Assembly (NCBI GenBank): GCA_946479855.1
Contig: CAMLHL010000032.1
Coordinates: 1 to 30,782, forward strand
Reading direction: 5' to 3'
Length of the DNA stretch: 30,782 nucleotides
DNA from: an uncultured Pseudomonadota bacterium
Lineage (GTDB): Bacteria > Pseudomonadota > Gammaproteobacteria > Burkholderiales > Rhodocyclaceae
Shown: one piece after another, positions 17,503 through 25,576 of the stretch
Layout: each line of letters starts with the position of its first letter
Position numbering within the stretch: the first letter of the stretch is position 1
Program-made: the position numbers and the translations under genes
Notes under the pieces: model-generated
The model's database searches: none
Seen by the model: the letters and a program-made list of their open reading frames with translations, nothing else
Told to the model about the DNA's origin: nothing

Positions 17503-17635
17503 CACGGCGGCAAAATTTCTGAACCCGGCTGAGGCTTGGCACTTGTAGGCGCATTTCACAAAATAATTTATGAAAATCTCACGCTATCGATCGGCTGATA
17601 GCATCCTCTCCGCTGCTGCAGATGAAGGTTTTGCC

Positions 17636-19132
17636 GTGCCAGTCCACGCTGCCCCGAAGATATCATGGCTGCCCGCAACTTTCGTTTTACTGCTCGCCGG
17701 TTGCACTGCCGTAGGGCCGAACTATGTTGCCCCGAAGTTATCGGAGGTGGCCGAGGTTCCCGGCCAATGGACATCGAAAACCGACCTCGCCGGCCAGCCG
17801 GTTGCGCCAGATTTGAACCAGGCGCCCGCCGCCGCCTGGTGGACCGAATTGTCCGATCTGGTTCTCGACCACCTTGTGAGCCAAGCTTTCCAGACCAGTC
17901 CGACTCTCGAAGCTGCGCTGGCCAGAGTCAGCCAGTCGCGTTCGTTGTACGCACAATCCACCGCATCCGCCTTGCCCGTCGCCGAGGCCGAGGCAGGTGC
18001 CCAGCAGACAAAGGCGGATGCGACCGGCGGTTCCTTCAATGAACGCTGGTTGTCGATGAATGCCTCCTGGGAACTTGATCTTTTTGGCGCCGTCCGGCGC
18101 GGACAGGAAGGCGCCCTGGCTCGCGCTGAGGCGCAGCAGGCCACGCTGGCCGATGTTCGCGTCAGTCTTTCGGCCGATGTGACGGATGCCTACCTGAGTT
18201 ACCGCGCCTGCCAGTCTTATGTCGCGCTGAGCGAGCAGGACGTGGTGTCGCGCCAGGCGACGGAGAAGCTGACCGCTGCCAGCGTCAAGGAGGGGTTCAC
18301 CGCCCCCTACCTGGCAATCCGCAGCCGGGCATCGGTCGCCGAGGCAAAAACCCAGCTCGCCGCGACGCGCGCCTACTGCGCCCGCCAGGAAAACCTGCTG
18401 ACCCGGCTGACCGGGATTCCTCGCCCGGATCTGATGCGAGTGCTGGCCGACAAACCGACGGGACTGGGCCGCCTTCCCGTTCCCAAACATTTCAGCATCG
18501 CCATCCCAAGCCAGGCGCTGACACAACGTCCCGACATCCGTTCCGCCGAACGCCGGTTGGCCGCCGAGTCGGCTGATATCGGGCTGGCCGAAGCCGACCG
18601 TTATCCTCGCCTGACGCTCAACGGCGCTCTCGGCTATTCTTCGACGGGTTCGAGCGGAGGTGGCGCGTTGTCATTCGGCACCTGGTCGTTCGGACCCTCG
18701 TTGAGCCTGCCGATTTTCGATGCAGGACGACGCAAGGCCGCCGTCGAAATGGCCAAGTCAAAATACGAGGAAGCGCTTGCCGACTTCAAGGCGAAGACGC
18801 GGCGCGCCATTCAGGAAGTCGAAGATGCCCTCACCCGCTATGCGGCAGCCCATGAACGAGCCGAAAACGCGCGCGTTTCGGCAAGCCAGTACCAGAGTTT
18901 TTTCGATTCGGTCGACATCCGTTACCGGGAAGGAGCGAGCAATCTTCTCGAGCTGGAAGATGCCCGTCGCGCCATGTTGAGCGCCCGGCAGACACTGCTC
19001 AGCGTCCAGCAGGAACGGCTTCAGGCCTGGGTGGCGCTCAACCGGGCGACCGGCGGCGCTGCCCGCTACGAACCCGAATCCCCCAAACCACCAGGCAAGG
19101 CGGCTGTTGCCGCGACTGCTCCCGTCAATTGA
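17636..19132 (+). CDS. Efflux outer-membrane lipoprotein, OprM/NodT family
   Basis: The TolC-like exit duct of a tripartite efflux pump. With GTG 17636 it has 498 residues and a lipoprotein signal ending in LLLAGC (Cys23), followed by the family start TAVGPNYVAPKL. Two TolC repeats are seen: WWTELSDLVLDHLVSQAFQTSPTLEAALAR and RPDIRSAERRLAAESADIGLAEADRYPRL type sequences, with long coiled helices between. GAAGG (17624-17628) sits ideally before GTG 17636. An ATG at 17570 in frame would give 520 residues and an overlong leader and has no binding site, but it cannot be excluded. The adaptor gene follows 8 bases after the stop. Confidence 0.9.
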   Translation: MPVHAAPKISWLPATFVLLLAGCTAVGPNYVAPKLSEVAEVPGQWTSKTDLAGQPVAPDLNQAPAAAWWTELSDLVLDHLVSQAFQTSPTLEAALARVSQSRSLYAQSTASALPVAEAEAGAQQTKADATGGSFNERWLSMNASWELDLFGAVRRGQEGALARAEAQQATLADVRVSLSADVTDAYLSYRACQSYVALSEQDVVSRQATEKLTAASVKEGFTAPYLAIRSRASVAEAKTQLAATRAYCARQENLLTRLTGIPRPDLMRVLADKPTGLGRLPVPKHFSIAIPSQALTQRPDIRSAERRLAAESADIGLAEADRYPRLTLNGALGYSSTGSSGGGALSFGTWSFGPSLSLPIFDAGRRKAAVEMAKSKYEEALADFKAKTRRAIQEVEDALTRYAAAHERAENARVSASQYQSFFDSVDIRYREGASNLLELEDARRAMLSARQTLLSVQQERLQAWVALNRATGGAARYEPESPKPPGKAAVAATAPVN

Positions 19133-19140
19133 GTTCCGCA

Positions 19141-20334
19141 ATGTCATCGTCCCCTCAGACCCGGCGCTACGTCACGAGTGCCGCCGCAGCGCTTTTGCTC
19201 ATCGTGCCGGCTTCGCTGGTGCTCAGCGCGAATTCCGTCAGCCCCCCCCCTGTCTCCCCGCAACCGTCGCCGGTCGCTGAGACGGCCGCTACCCGGCAGG
19301 CGTCGCAGGTTTTGCCAGCGACCGCAGTGGCTTCTCCGGTTCGCACGGTTACCCTGGTCCGGCCAAGAACCGAACTCTGGCCCGACCGGATCGAGGTGAG
19401 CGGCAACATCATGCCTTGGCATGAGACCACGATCAGCGCCGAAGTAGGCGGGCTTCGTCTGGCCAGCGTTCTGGTGAACGAGGGGGATATGGTAAAGAAA
19501 GGCCAGATCCTCGCCCGCCTCAACGCCGCTACCGTTGAAACCGATCTCGATGTCACCAACGCCCAGATGGCGGAGGCCGAGGCCGTTCTGGCACAAGCCG
19601 TAGCGACGCTGGAACGGGCCAATCGCCTGGCCCCTTCGGGGGGTGTCAGTCGGCAGGAATTGACCCTCTATGAAACCCAGAAACATACGGCGGAAGCCCG
19701 CCTCAATGCGGCGCGAGCCCAGGTCAAGCGGCAACAGATCAAACTGGAATTCGCGACGCTGAGCGCTCCCGACGATGGGCTGATTTCTTCCTCGTCCGCC
19801 TCCGAAGGCAGCATTGTCCAGGCCGGGAGCGAGTTGTTCCGATTGATTCGACAGGGACGCCTGGAGTGGCGGGCCGAAGTCAGGGGCGAGTTGCTGATGA
19901 AGCTTTCCGTCGGCCAGGAGGTCGTGATCAAGAGCCCTCTTGGCACTGAGGTCAGGGGGCACGTGCGCCGAGTTTCCCCGACCGTCGACATGACGACGCG
20001 AAACGGCCTGGTTTATGTCGATCTCCCACAGGGCACCGACCTCAAGGCTGGGCTGAATGTTTCCGGCAGCATTGGTCTGGGAAAACGAAAAGCGCTGGTC
20101 ATCCCGTCTTCAGCGCTATTGAAACAGGATGGAAATACCCTGGTGTTCAAGCCCGATTCCGACGGCAGGCTCGCAGCGATGGCCGTGAAGACAGGGCGAG
20201 TCAAGGATAACTGGGTGGAAATCCTCGCCGGGATCGACGATCAGACCGAGGTCGTGGCCAGGAACCTCCAACGCCTCAAGGAAGGGGACGTGGTCAATAC
20301 ACTGGCAACGAATTCAGAAGCTGCCCAACCATGA
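19141..20334 (+). CDS. RND-type efflux periplasmic adaptor (HlyD/MFP family)
   Basis: A 397-residue periplasmic adaptor. It has an N-terminal membrane/signal segment (AAAALLLIVPASLVL), a Pro-rich linker, then the first lipoyl half (SGNIMPWHETTISAEVGG-LRLASVLVNEGDMVKKGQILARL), a coiled-coil hairpin (about 140-210), the second lipoyl half (LSAPDDGLISSSSASEGSIVQAG) and barrel and membrane-proximal domains (IPSSALLKQDGNTLVFK). It should join an inner-membrane pump to the outer-membrane factor encoded just upstream. The ATG at 19141 is favoured over TTG 19129, which lies inside the upstream gene. Its TGA stop overlaps an ATG (20331), the normal coupling point for a pump gene, but no pump follows. 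Confidence 0.9.
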   Translation: MSSSPQTRRYVTSAAAALLLIVPASLVLSANSVSPPPVSPQPSPVAETAATRQASQVLPATAVASPVRTVTLVRPRTELWPDRIEVSGNIMPWHETTISAEVGGLRLASVLVNEGDMVKKGQILARLNAATVETDLDVTNAQMAEAEAVLAQAVATLERANRLAPSGGVSRQELTLYETQKHTAEARLNAARAQVKRQQIKLEFATLSAPDDGLISSSSASEGSIVQAGSELFRLIRQGRLEWRAEVRGELLMKLSVGQEVVIKSPLGTEVRGHVRRVSPTVDMTTRNGLVYVDLPQGTDLKAGLNVSGSIGLGKRKALVIPSSALLKQDGNTLVFKPDSDGRLAAMAVKTGRVKDNWVEILAGIDDQTEVVARNLQRLKEGDVVNTLATNSEAAQP

Positions 20335-20366
20335 CCGCGCCCTATCAATGTCTGTCGTTGCCCTAG
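20331..20366 (+). pseudogene. Possible remnant of the start of a lost RND pump gene
   Basis: An ATG overlapping the adaptor stop (ATGA) opens MTAPYQCLSLP and then stops. Restoring a single G after TTG would continue as LSLALAV, like the N-termini of many RND pumps (MTAPxxxFNLSALAV). The similarity is short, and no further pump sequence is seen before the opposing gene ends at 20402. Confidence 0.25.
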
Positions 20367-20401
20367 CCGTCACGGGGTAGCTCAAGCGGGGTGAAGCAAC
20401 G

Positions 20402-21913
20402 TCACATGCTCCCTTTGCGCAGATAGTTAAGATGCCAGCTGAGGGCCTCATCGAGCAGGTGTGGCGTCTGTTTGCCCGGTGAAAGGCTGAGCGAACGTTT
20501 GTAGTAGTCCATCAGCATCGGCTTGAAATTCGGATGGGCGCAGTTTTCGATGATCACCTTGGCCCTTTGCTTGGGCGACAAGCCCCGAAGATCGGCCAGG
20601 CCTTGTTCCGTGACCAGAATCTGAACATCGTGCTCGGTGTGGTCGACATGGGAGGCCATGGGCACAATGCAGGAAATCTGCCCATTTTTGGCCTGTGATG
20701 GCGTCATGAATATTGAAATATAGGCATTGCGGGCAAAGTCGCCGGAGCCGCCGATGCCGTTCATGATCTGGGTGCCCATGACATGCGTTGAATTGACGTT
20801 GCCGTAGATGTCGGCCTCGATCATGCCGTTCATGGCGATGACGCCTAAACGGCGAATGACTTCCGGATGATTCGAGATTTCCTGCGGACGCAGGATGATG
20901 CTGTTCTTGAAGCGGCCGAGATCGGCGTTCAATTCACCCAATGCCGAAGGCGATAGTGAAAAAGCGGTAGCCGAGGCCATGCTCAGTTTTCCGGACTTGA
21001 TCATCTCCAGCATACCGTCCTGCAGTACTTCCGTGTAGGCGGTCAGATTATCGAAAGGGCCGTCGTTGAGGCCCGCCAGTACGGCATTGGCAATATTGCC
21101 GACCCCCGATTGCAGCGGCAGCAAGTCTTTGGGCAGGCGTCCCCTCTTTACCTCGTGTTCCAGGAATTCGAGAATGTGGCCGGCAATTTTCCGCGAATTC
21201 TGATCCGGCGCGGCAAAAGCCGAGTTCCGGTCAGGGCTGTGGGTTTCAACCACCGCAATGACCTTGTCCGGATCGATTCTGAAATAGGGCTCGCCGATGC
21301 GGTCGCCGGTATGAACCAAGGGGATGGGTTGGCGATGGGGTGGCAGGTTGGTGCCGTAGTAAATGTCATGCATGCCTTCAAGCAGCGGGTTCTGCCACGA
21401 ATTGACTTCGAGGATGATCTTGTCGGCTTGATCCAGCCAGGTCTTGTTGTTGCCAATCGATGACGAAGGAATCAGCTTTCCGTCTTCCAGAATGCCGGAA
21501 ACTTCGACCACGGCGACGTCGAGCTTGCCGAGAAAGCCGAACCAGGCAAATTGCGCCACGTGGGATAAATGGATGTCGATGTATTCCATTTCACCGGCAT
21601 TGATACGCTTGCGGCAGGTCGGGTCGGATTGGTAGGGCAGACGTAATTCAACGCCATCGACCATGGCCAGTGCACCATCCAGTTCCGGGGCGGTCGAGGC
21701 ACCGGTCCAGACACCAATCTTGAACTTGCGCCCATGCAGGTTGGCGTCCATGATCCGTTTGGCCAGTTCAGTCGGCACTTCCTTGGGGTAGCCGGCGCCG
21801 GTAAAGCCGCTCATGCCAACATTGACCCCCGAAGGAATAAGGCTCGCCGCCTCGGAGGCCGACATGATCTTGCTGCGCAAAGCGGTGTTAAGGACGCGGG
21901 ATGCTCCACCCAT
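20402..21913 (-). CDS. Acetyl-CoA hydrolase/CoA-transferase family, likely succinyl-CoA:acetate CoA-transferase
   Basis: A 503-residue class I CoA-transferase. It carries the glycine-rich SGFTGAGYPKEVP near the N-terminus, the oxyanion-type LQSGVGNIANAVLAGL (268-282) and the catalytic Glu295 in TAYTEVLQDG, closely matching the position in succinyl-CoA:acetate CoA-transferases (AarC/Cat1 type). It would move CoA between acetyl-CoA and succinate, linking acetate use or formation with the TCA cycle. The ATG at 21913 has AGGAG at good spacing. The 214-base leader upstream holds a terminator hairpin and complementary segments, so expression may be controlled after initiation. Exact acyl preference cannot be read from sequence. 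Confidence 0.9.
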   Translation of the reverse strand: MGGASRVLNTALRSKIMSASEAASLIPSGVNVGMSGFTGAGYPKEVPTELAKRIMDANLHGRKFKIGVWTGASTAPELDGALAMVDGVELRLPYQSDPTCRKRINAGEMEYIDIHLSHVAQFAWFGFLGKLDVAVVEVSGILEDGKLIPSSSIGNNKTWLDQADKIILEVNSWQNPLLEGMHDIYYGTNLPPHRQPIPLVHTGDRIGEPYFRIDPDKVIAVVETHSPDRNSAFAAPDQNSRKIAGHILEFLEHEVKRGRLPKDLLPLQSGVGNIANAVLAGLNDGPFDNLTAYTEVLQDGMLEMIKSGKLSMASATAFSLSPSALGELNADLGRFKNSIILRPQEISNHPEVIRRLGVIAMNGMIEADIYGNVNSTHVMGTQIMNGIGGSGDFARNAYISIFMTPSQAKNGQISCIVPMASHVDHTEHDVQILVTEQGLADLRGLSPKQRAKVIIENCAHPNFKPMLMDYYKRSLSLSPGKQTPHLLDEALSWHLNYLRKGSM

Positions 21914-21969
21914 GGCTAAAGGCTCCTGAATAGCGTTATGAACGAGAAGGTGTCTCCCCGATCAGATTG

Positions 21970-21995
21970 AAAAAAAGCCCGCACGGTGGCGGGCC
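21970..21995 (-). terminator. Rho-independent terminator in the leader of the CoA-transferase gene
   Basis: On the minus strand, GCCCGC (21994-21989 in complement) pairs with GCGGGC (21982-21977 in complement) around a 6-base loop, followed by seven T. It ends 57 bases before the CoA-transferase start and 132 bases after the lipoprotein stop. It is either the lipoprotein's terminator or an attenuator. Confidence 0.8.
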
Positions 21996-22127
21996 AAATC
22001 CAGATCCTGAGCGCATGAAGGTCCGGAGGAGACAGTGTGCAATCTAACGAAAATGCACTCAGCGAACGAACGAGAAATTTTTACCCTATGGATAAGAAAA
22101 TCTAAGCTGTTCCCTTCGCTGTGAAAA

Positions 22128-22337
22128 TCAGTTGGCTGGTTTGGTTTCGTTGGGGGCGACGGGTTCCGGCACCGGTGCCGAATTTTCAGCGGGTTGGCTG
22201 GTTGTGGCAGGATCGTTCGGTGTTGCGGCAGGCAGACTGGGAGGCGTTGCCGGTGGCGGGAGAATGGTGCTTTCTTCCTTTTTGGCGCAGGCCGAGAGGG
22301 CGACGGCCAGTGCGGCCACGAGCAGGGAGCGTTTCAT
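22128..22337 (-). CDS. Small Pro-rich lipoprotein
   Basis: A 69-residue lipoprotein with signal KRSLLVAALAVALSAC (lipobox LSAC, Cys17), then AKKEE and an unstructured tail of Pro, Ala, Thr and Asn. The +2 residue is Ala, which favours outer-membrane sorting. No domain is recognisable, and the function is unknown. The ATG at 22337 has AGGAAA upstream on the minus strand. It is divergent from the LysR-type regulator 128 bases away, so that regulator could control it. Confidence 0.8.
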   Translation of the reverse strand: MKRSLLVAALAVALSACAKKEESTILPPPATPPSLPAATPNDPATTSQPAENSAPVPEPVAPNETKPAN

Positions 22338-22465
22338 CTGGGATATTTCCTTTCACTAACGGGCAAAATGGCTTGTTGATAAGCCGGCCAGTAAAGATAG
22401 GGAATCGCTTGCGATGGGACAAACGACAAATTATGATCTTTTGCCTTAGAAAAACTTAATCATCG

Positions 22466-23413
22466 ATGACTTATCGCCTTCCTCCGCTTGCTGCACTGCG
22501 TGCTTTTGAGGCCGCCTGTCGTCATCTCAGCTTCAAAAAGGCCGCTGAAGAACTGCATGTCACGCCGGCGGCGATCAGCCAGCAGGTCAAGGCGCTGGAG
22601 GAATACGTCGGGTTCAGCCTGTTTCACCGGCTCACCCGGGCCCTGTCGCTGACGCCACAGGCGGAAGCGATGCTGCCCAAATTGCGGGAGGGATTTGAAT
22701 GCCTGGCTGCAGCCCTCGATACGGCTCGGCCAACGGGGGAAGGGGTGCTGACGGTCATTGCCCCGCCGTCTTTCGCAACCCGTTGGCTGGTTCCTCGCCT
22801 GCCGCGCTTCGCGGCCGATCATCCAGAAATTAAGTTGCGGCTGTCCAGTCAGAGCGATGCGGTCGACAGGCCTGGCGAGGCCAATAGGGTGGATGAATTG
22901 CCGGATCTGCGCACTGCAGATGCTTCGCTGGCGATTCGGTATGGGACTGGGGATTATCCCGGTTTTTATGTTCGGCAGCTTTTCGCCCCGGCCTGGGTGC
23001 CGGTCTGCTCTCCGCGCCTGGCAAGTGCCGAGCGGCCGCTGGAGACTCCCGATGATCTGGCTCGCCATGTCTTGATTCACGATGAAACCATCCACGACGA
23101 TCCGCACCCGCCCAATTGGCAGGAGTGGCTGACCAGGGCGGGAGTCGGTGAGCTGGATGCCGAGCGCGGGCCGCGTTTTTCCAACGCGGTGCTCGCCGTC
23201 GAGGCGGCGCTGGATGCTCAGGGAGTCGCTCTGGCGCTACAGCCGCTCGTCCAGGCGGATATTGCCGCGGGGCGATTGATTGTTCCGTTCAACCTGACCG
23301 TTCCCTCGCCCTATGCCTATTTTCTGGTCATGCGGAAAGTATTTGTCGGGCGCCCTGCGGTTGCAGCGTTTTGCCAATGGCTGATGGACGAGATTAAGGC
23401 AATCAACCCTTAG
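22466..23413 (+). CDS. LysR-type transcriptional regulator, GcvA-like
   Basis: A 315-residue regulator. The N-terminal winged helix-turn-helix (about 6-65) reads PPLAALRAFEAACRHLSFKKAAEELHVTPAAISQQVKALE. The opening and the FxxLTRALSLTPQAE segment are typical of the GcvA/AmpR branch. The effector-binding domain runs from about 92 to the end (VIAPPSFATRWLVPRLPRF). The ATG at 22466 lacks a strong binding site. It is divergent from the small lipoprotein gene and convergent with hpnE. The effector and targets are unknown; GcvA itself controls glycine cleavage, but no gcv genes are here. Confidence 0.9.
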   Translation: MTYRLPPLAALRAFEAACRHLSFKKAAEELHVTPAAISQQVKALEEYVGFSLFHRLTRALSLTPQAEAMLPKLREGFECLAAALDTARPTGEGVLTVIAPPSFATRWLVPRLPRFAADHPEIKLRLSSQSDAVDRPGEANRVDELPDLRTADASLAIRYGTGDYPGFYVRQLFAPAWVPVCSPRLASAERPLETPDDLARHVLIHDETIHDDPHPPNWQEWLTRAGVGELDAERGPRFSNAVLAVEAALDAQGVALALQPLVQADIAAGRLIVPFNLTVPSPYAYFLVMRKVFVGRPAVAAFCQWLMDEIKAINP

Positions 23414-23468
23414 GTTCTGATGCCTGAATCCGGATCAGCCCGGCCGCTCCCTGCGGATCGGAAAGCGG

Positions 23469-24734
23469 CTATGGCTCGGCGGGAAATTGTTGGCTGCCAG
23501 TCGCGGAGGGCATCAAGACATTGGTGGCCAATTGGCCGGCGCGCCGGCCGCTGCGCACGGCCCCTTCGAGAGTCGCCGGGTAGTCGGCCCAGGTGTAGTC
23601 GCCGGCCAGAAAGAGCCTGACGTCTGCAGTTTTGCAAGGCGGCCGCGGGATGCCGGGGTGGCAGGAAAAAGTGGCGCGTTTTTCGCGGATGACTTTTTGC
23701 CAGGCAGCCGTGTCCGGCAAAGCCAGTTCCTCCTGGATCGCCATGGCCAGCGCCTCGTCATCCAGCTGCTCCCAAGAACCGTGTCCGCTCAGGACACAGC
23801 CCAGCAGGCCATTACCACGGTCGACCACCCACTGGCCGTGTTTTCCGATCAGGTTGCTGAGCGGAAAGGACATCTTGGTTTTCTCCCCGAATTGCAGGTA
23901 TACCGTCGCAATCGGCTCGAACGCATAGCCGGTGGCGCTGGCCGGCCATAACGCCGCCGCATGCTGCGGCGCCGTGGCGAGAATGACGGCTGCGAAGGCT
24001 TCGCCGTCGATGGTGACAGCGTTGGCGCTCGCGGTGAGGTCTTGTACGCGCCTCCCGAGGCGCAGTTCGGCGCCGCGGGCCTGCAGCCAGGCGGCGGCCG
24101 GTTCCGGCAGCAATTCGCCGAGCGATGCGCGGGGCAGCAACAGGTCGGTGTCGGCCCGGCATCGGCTGCCCAGGCTGTCGCGCAGCACGTTGGCGAACAG
24201 TTGTGCCGAGGCGCGTTCGGCCGGTGTGTTGAGCGCCGCGAGGCAGAGCGGTTCCCAGAGGTGGCGGCGCAGGACCCCGGTTTGCCCCGCTTCGTCCAGC
24301 CATTCGGCGACAGTCGTTTCATGCCTCAGTTGGAATCCCTGGCGCTTGATGCCATCCATCCACCACGCGGTTTTTGCCTTTTCCCGCCAGTCGACCGTGG
24401 GGCTGGTCAGCAGCCCCCAGGCGATGTTGAGCGGTGCCGGCAGCTTGGGCAGGACGAGACGAAAGCCGGTGTTGTCGATGACCTGCAGCGGTCGGCGGTC
24501 GAATAGCCGGTCGGGATCGGCGCCGACCTGGCGCATCAGGGCCAGCGTATCGCGGTAGGCGCCGAGCAAAATGTGCTGGCCGTTGTCCATTTTGCGGCCG
24601 TCGATGGTCACGCTTCTGGCGCGGCCACCGAGGACGCGGCCGGCTTCGAACAGGGTGGTTGCGGCGCCAGCCGCCGTCAGTTCTACGGCGGCGGCAATGC
24701 CCGCCCAGCCGCCGCCGATGACGGCTACACGCAC
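23469..24734 (-). CDS. hpnE: Hydroxysqualene dehydroxylase HpnE
   Basis: A FAD-dependent amine-oxidase-like enzyme of 421 residues that reduces hydroxysqualene to squalene, the last step of the three-enzyme bacterial route. It has the dinucleotide fold RVAVIGGGWAGIAAAVEL, the FEAGRVLGGRARS motif, DNGQHILLGAY typical of HpnE, and the C-terminal FAD contact LFLAGDYTWADYPATLEGAVRSGRRAG. It starts at GTG 24734, four bases after the hpnD stop, with AAGG in the end of hpnD as binding site. It is the last gene of hpnC-hpnD-hpnE. Confidence 0.93.
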   Translation of the reverse strand: MRVAVIGGGWAGIAAAVELTAAGAATTLFEAGRVLGGRARSVTIDGRKMDNGQHILLGAYRDTLALMRQVGADPDRLFDRRPLQVIDNTGFRLVLPKLPAPLNIAWGLLTSPTVDWREKAKTAWWMDGIKRQGFQLRHETTVAEWLDEAGQTGVLRRHLWEPLCLAALNTPAERASAQLFANVLRDSLGSRCRADTDLLLPRASLGELLPEPAAAWLQARGAELRLGRRVQDLTASANAVTIDGEAFAAVILATAPQHAAALWPASATGYAFEPIATVYLQFGEKTKMSFPLSNLIGKHGQWVVDRGNGLLGCVLSGHGSWEQLDDEALAMAIQEELALPDTAAWQKVIREKRATFSCHPGIPRPPCKTADVRLFLAGDYTWADYPATLEGAVRSGRRAGQLATNVLMPSATGSQQFPAEP

Positions 24735-24738
24735 CGTA

Positions 24739-25572
24739 TCAGCCCTTGATCCAGGTCTTGGCGGCCAGCCACAGTTTGCGCGTCGGCGGCAGCGAAATCC
24801 GCTGGTGCAAAACCTGGAAATTCTCGCGCTTGATCTCGTCGAGCAGGGTACGGTAGATCGCCGCCATGATCAGGCCGGGGCGCTGGTTCTTGCGGTCGAC
24901 GGCCGGCAGTTGGGCAAAGGCCTGCTCGTAGTATTTCTCGGCGCGCTCGTACTGGAACTGCATCAACGCCGTGAAATTGTCCGAATACTTGCCGTTCAGA
25001 ATGTCGGCGGCCGGCACGTTGAACTGCTTCAGTTCGTCCATCGGGATATAGATGCGGCCACGCCGGGCATCTTCGCCGATGTCGCGGATGATGTTGGTGA
25101 GCTGGAAGGCCATGCCCAGATCGTGGGCGTACTTCTGGGTCTGGCGCTCCTGGAAGCCGAAGATTTCGGCGGCGAGGAGGCCGACGACGCTGGCCACCCG
25201 GTAGCAATAGAGTGACAGACCCTTGAAATCGAGGTAGCGCGACTGGATAAGGTCCATCTCCATACCGTCGATAATTTCCAGCAATTGCTCCTTGGGCAGA
25301 CTGATGCTGCTGTCCAGCCCCTTCAGCGCCTGGCCGACCGGGTGCTGCGGCTGACCATCGGCGACACGTTCAATTTCCTGGCGCCACCAGGCGAGTTTGG
25401 TCGACGCGATCGACGCATCCTGGCATTCGTCCACAACATCATCGACCTCGCGGCAGAAGGCATAGAGCGCCATGATGGCGCGGCGGCGCTCGACAGGCAG
25501 GAACAGGAAGCTGTAATAAAAGGAGGAGCCGCTGGCTGCGCACTTCTCCTGGCAGTATTGGTCTGGATTCAT
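24739..25572 (-). CDS. hpnD: Presqualene diphosphate synthase HpnD
   Basis: A 277-residue head-to-head prenyl synthase that joins two farnesyl diphosphates into presqualene diphosphate. It has the two Mg-binding Asp motifs, DDVVD (44-48, in FCREVDDVVDE) and DIGED (164-168, in NIIRDIGEDARRGRIYIP), plus YCYRVASVVGLL and SSFYYSFLFLP near the N-terminus. The ATG at 25572 comes 4 bases after the hpnC stop, and the longer in-frame extension lies inside hpnC and is rejected. Operon position between hpnC and hpnE supports the assignment over phytoene synthase. Confidence 0.94.
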   Translation of the reverse strand: MNPDQYCQEKCAASGSSFYYSFLFLPVERRRAIMALYAFCREVDDVVDECQDASIASTKLAWWRQEIERVADGQPQHPVGQALKGLDSSISLPKEQLLEIIDGMEMDLIQSRYLDFKGLSLYCYRVASVVGLLAAEIFGFQERQTQKYAHDLGMAFQLTNIIRDIGEDARRGRIYIPMDELKQFNVPAADILNGKYSDNFTALMQFQYERAEKYYEQAFAQLPAVDRKNQRPGLIMAAIYRTLLDEIKRENFQVLHQRISLPPTRKLWLAAKTWIKG

Positions 25573-25576
25573 GGGG

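Noticed and set aside
17372..17554. 61-residue N-terminal extension of the MFS exporter
   Set aside because: It contains no internal Met and its sequence looks non-coding. It crosses the inverted repeat and promoter region, and the GTG at 17371 gives a normal family length.
23414..23468. Terminator between the LysR-type gene and hpnE
   Set aside because: GC-rich partial complementarity exists but there is no convincing stem followed by a T run on either strand.
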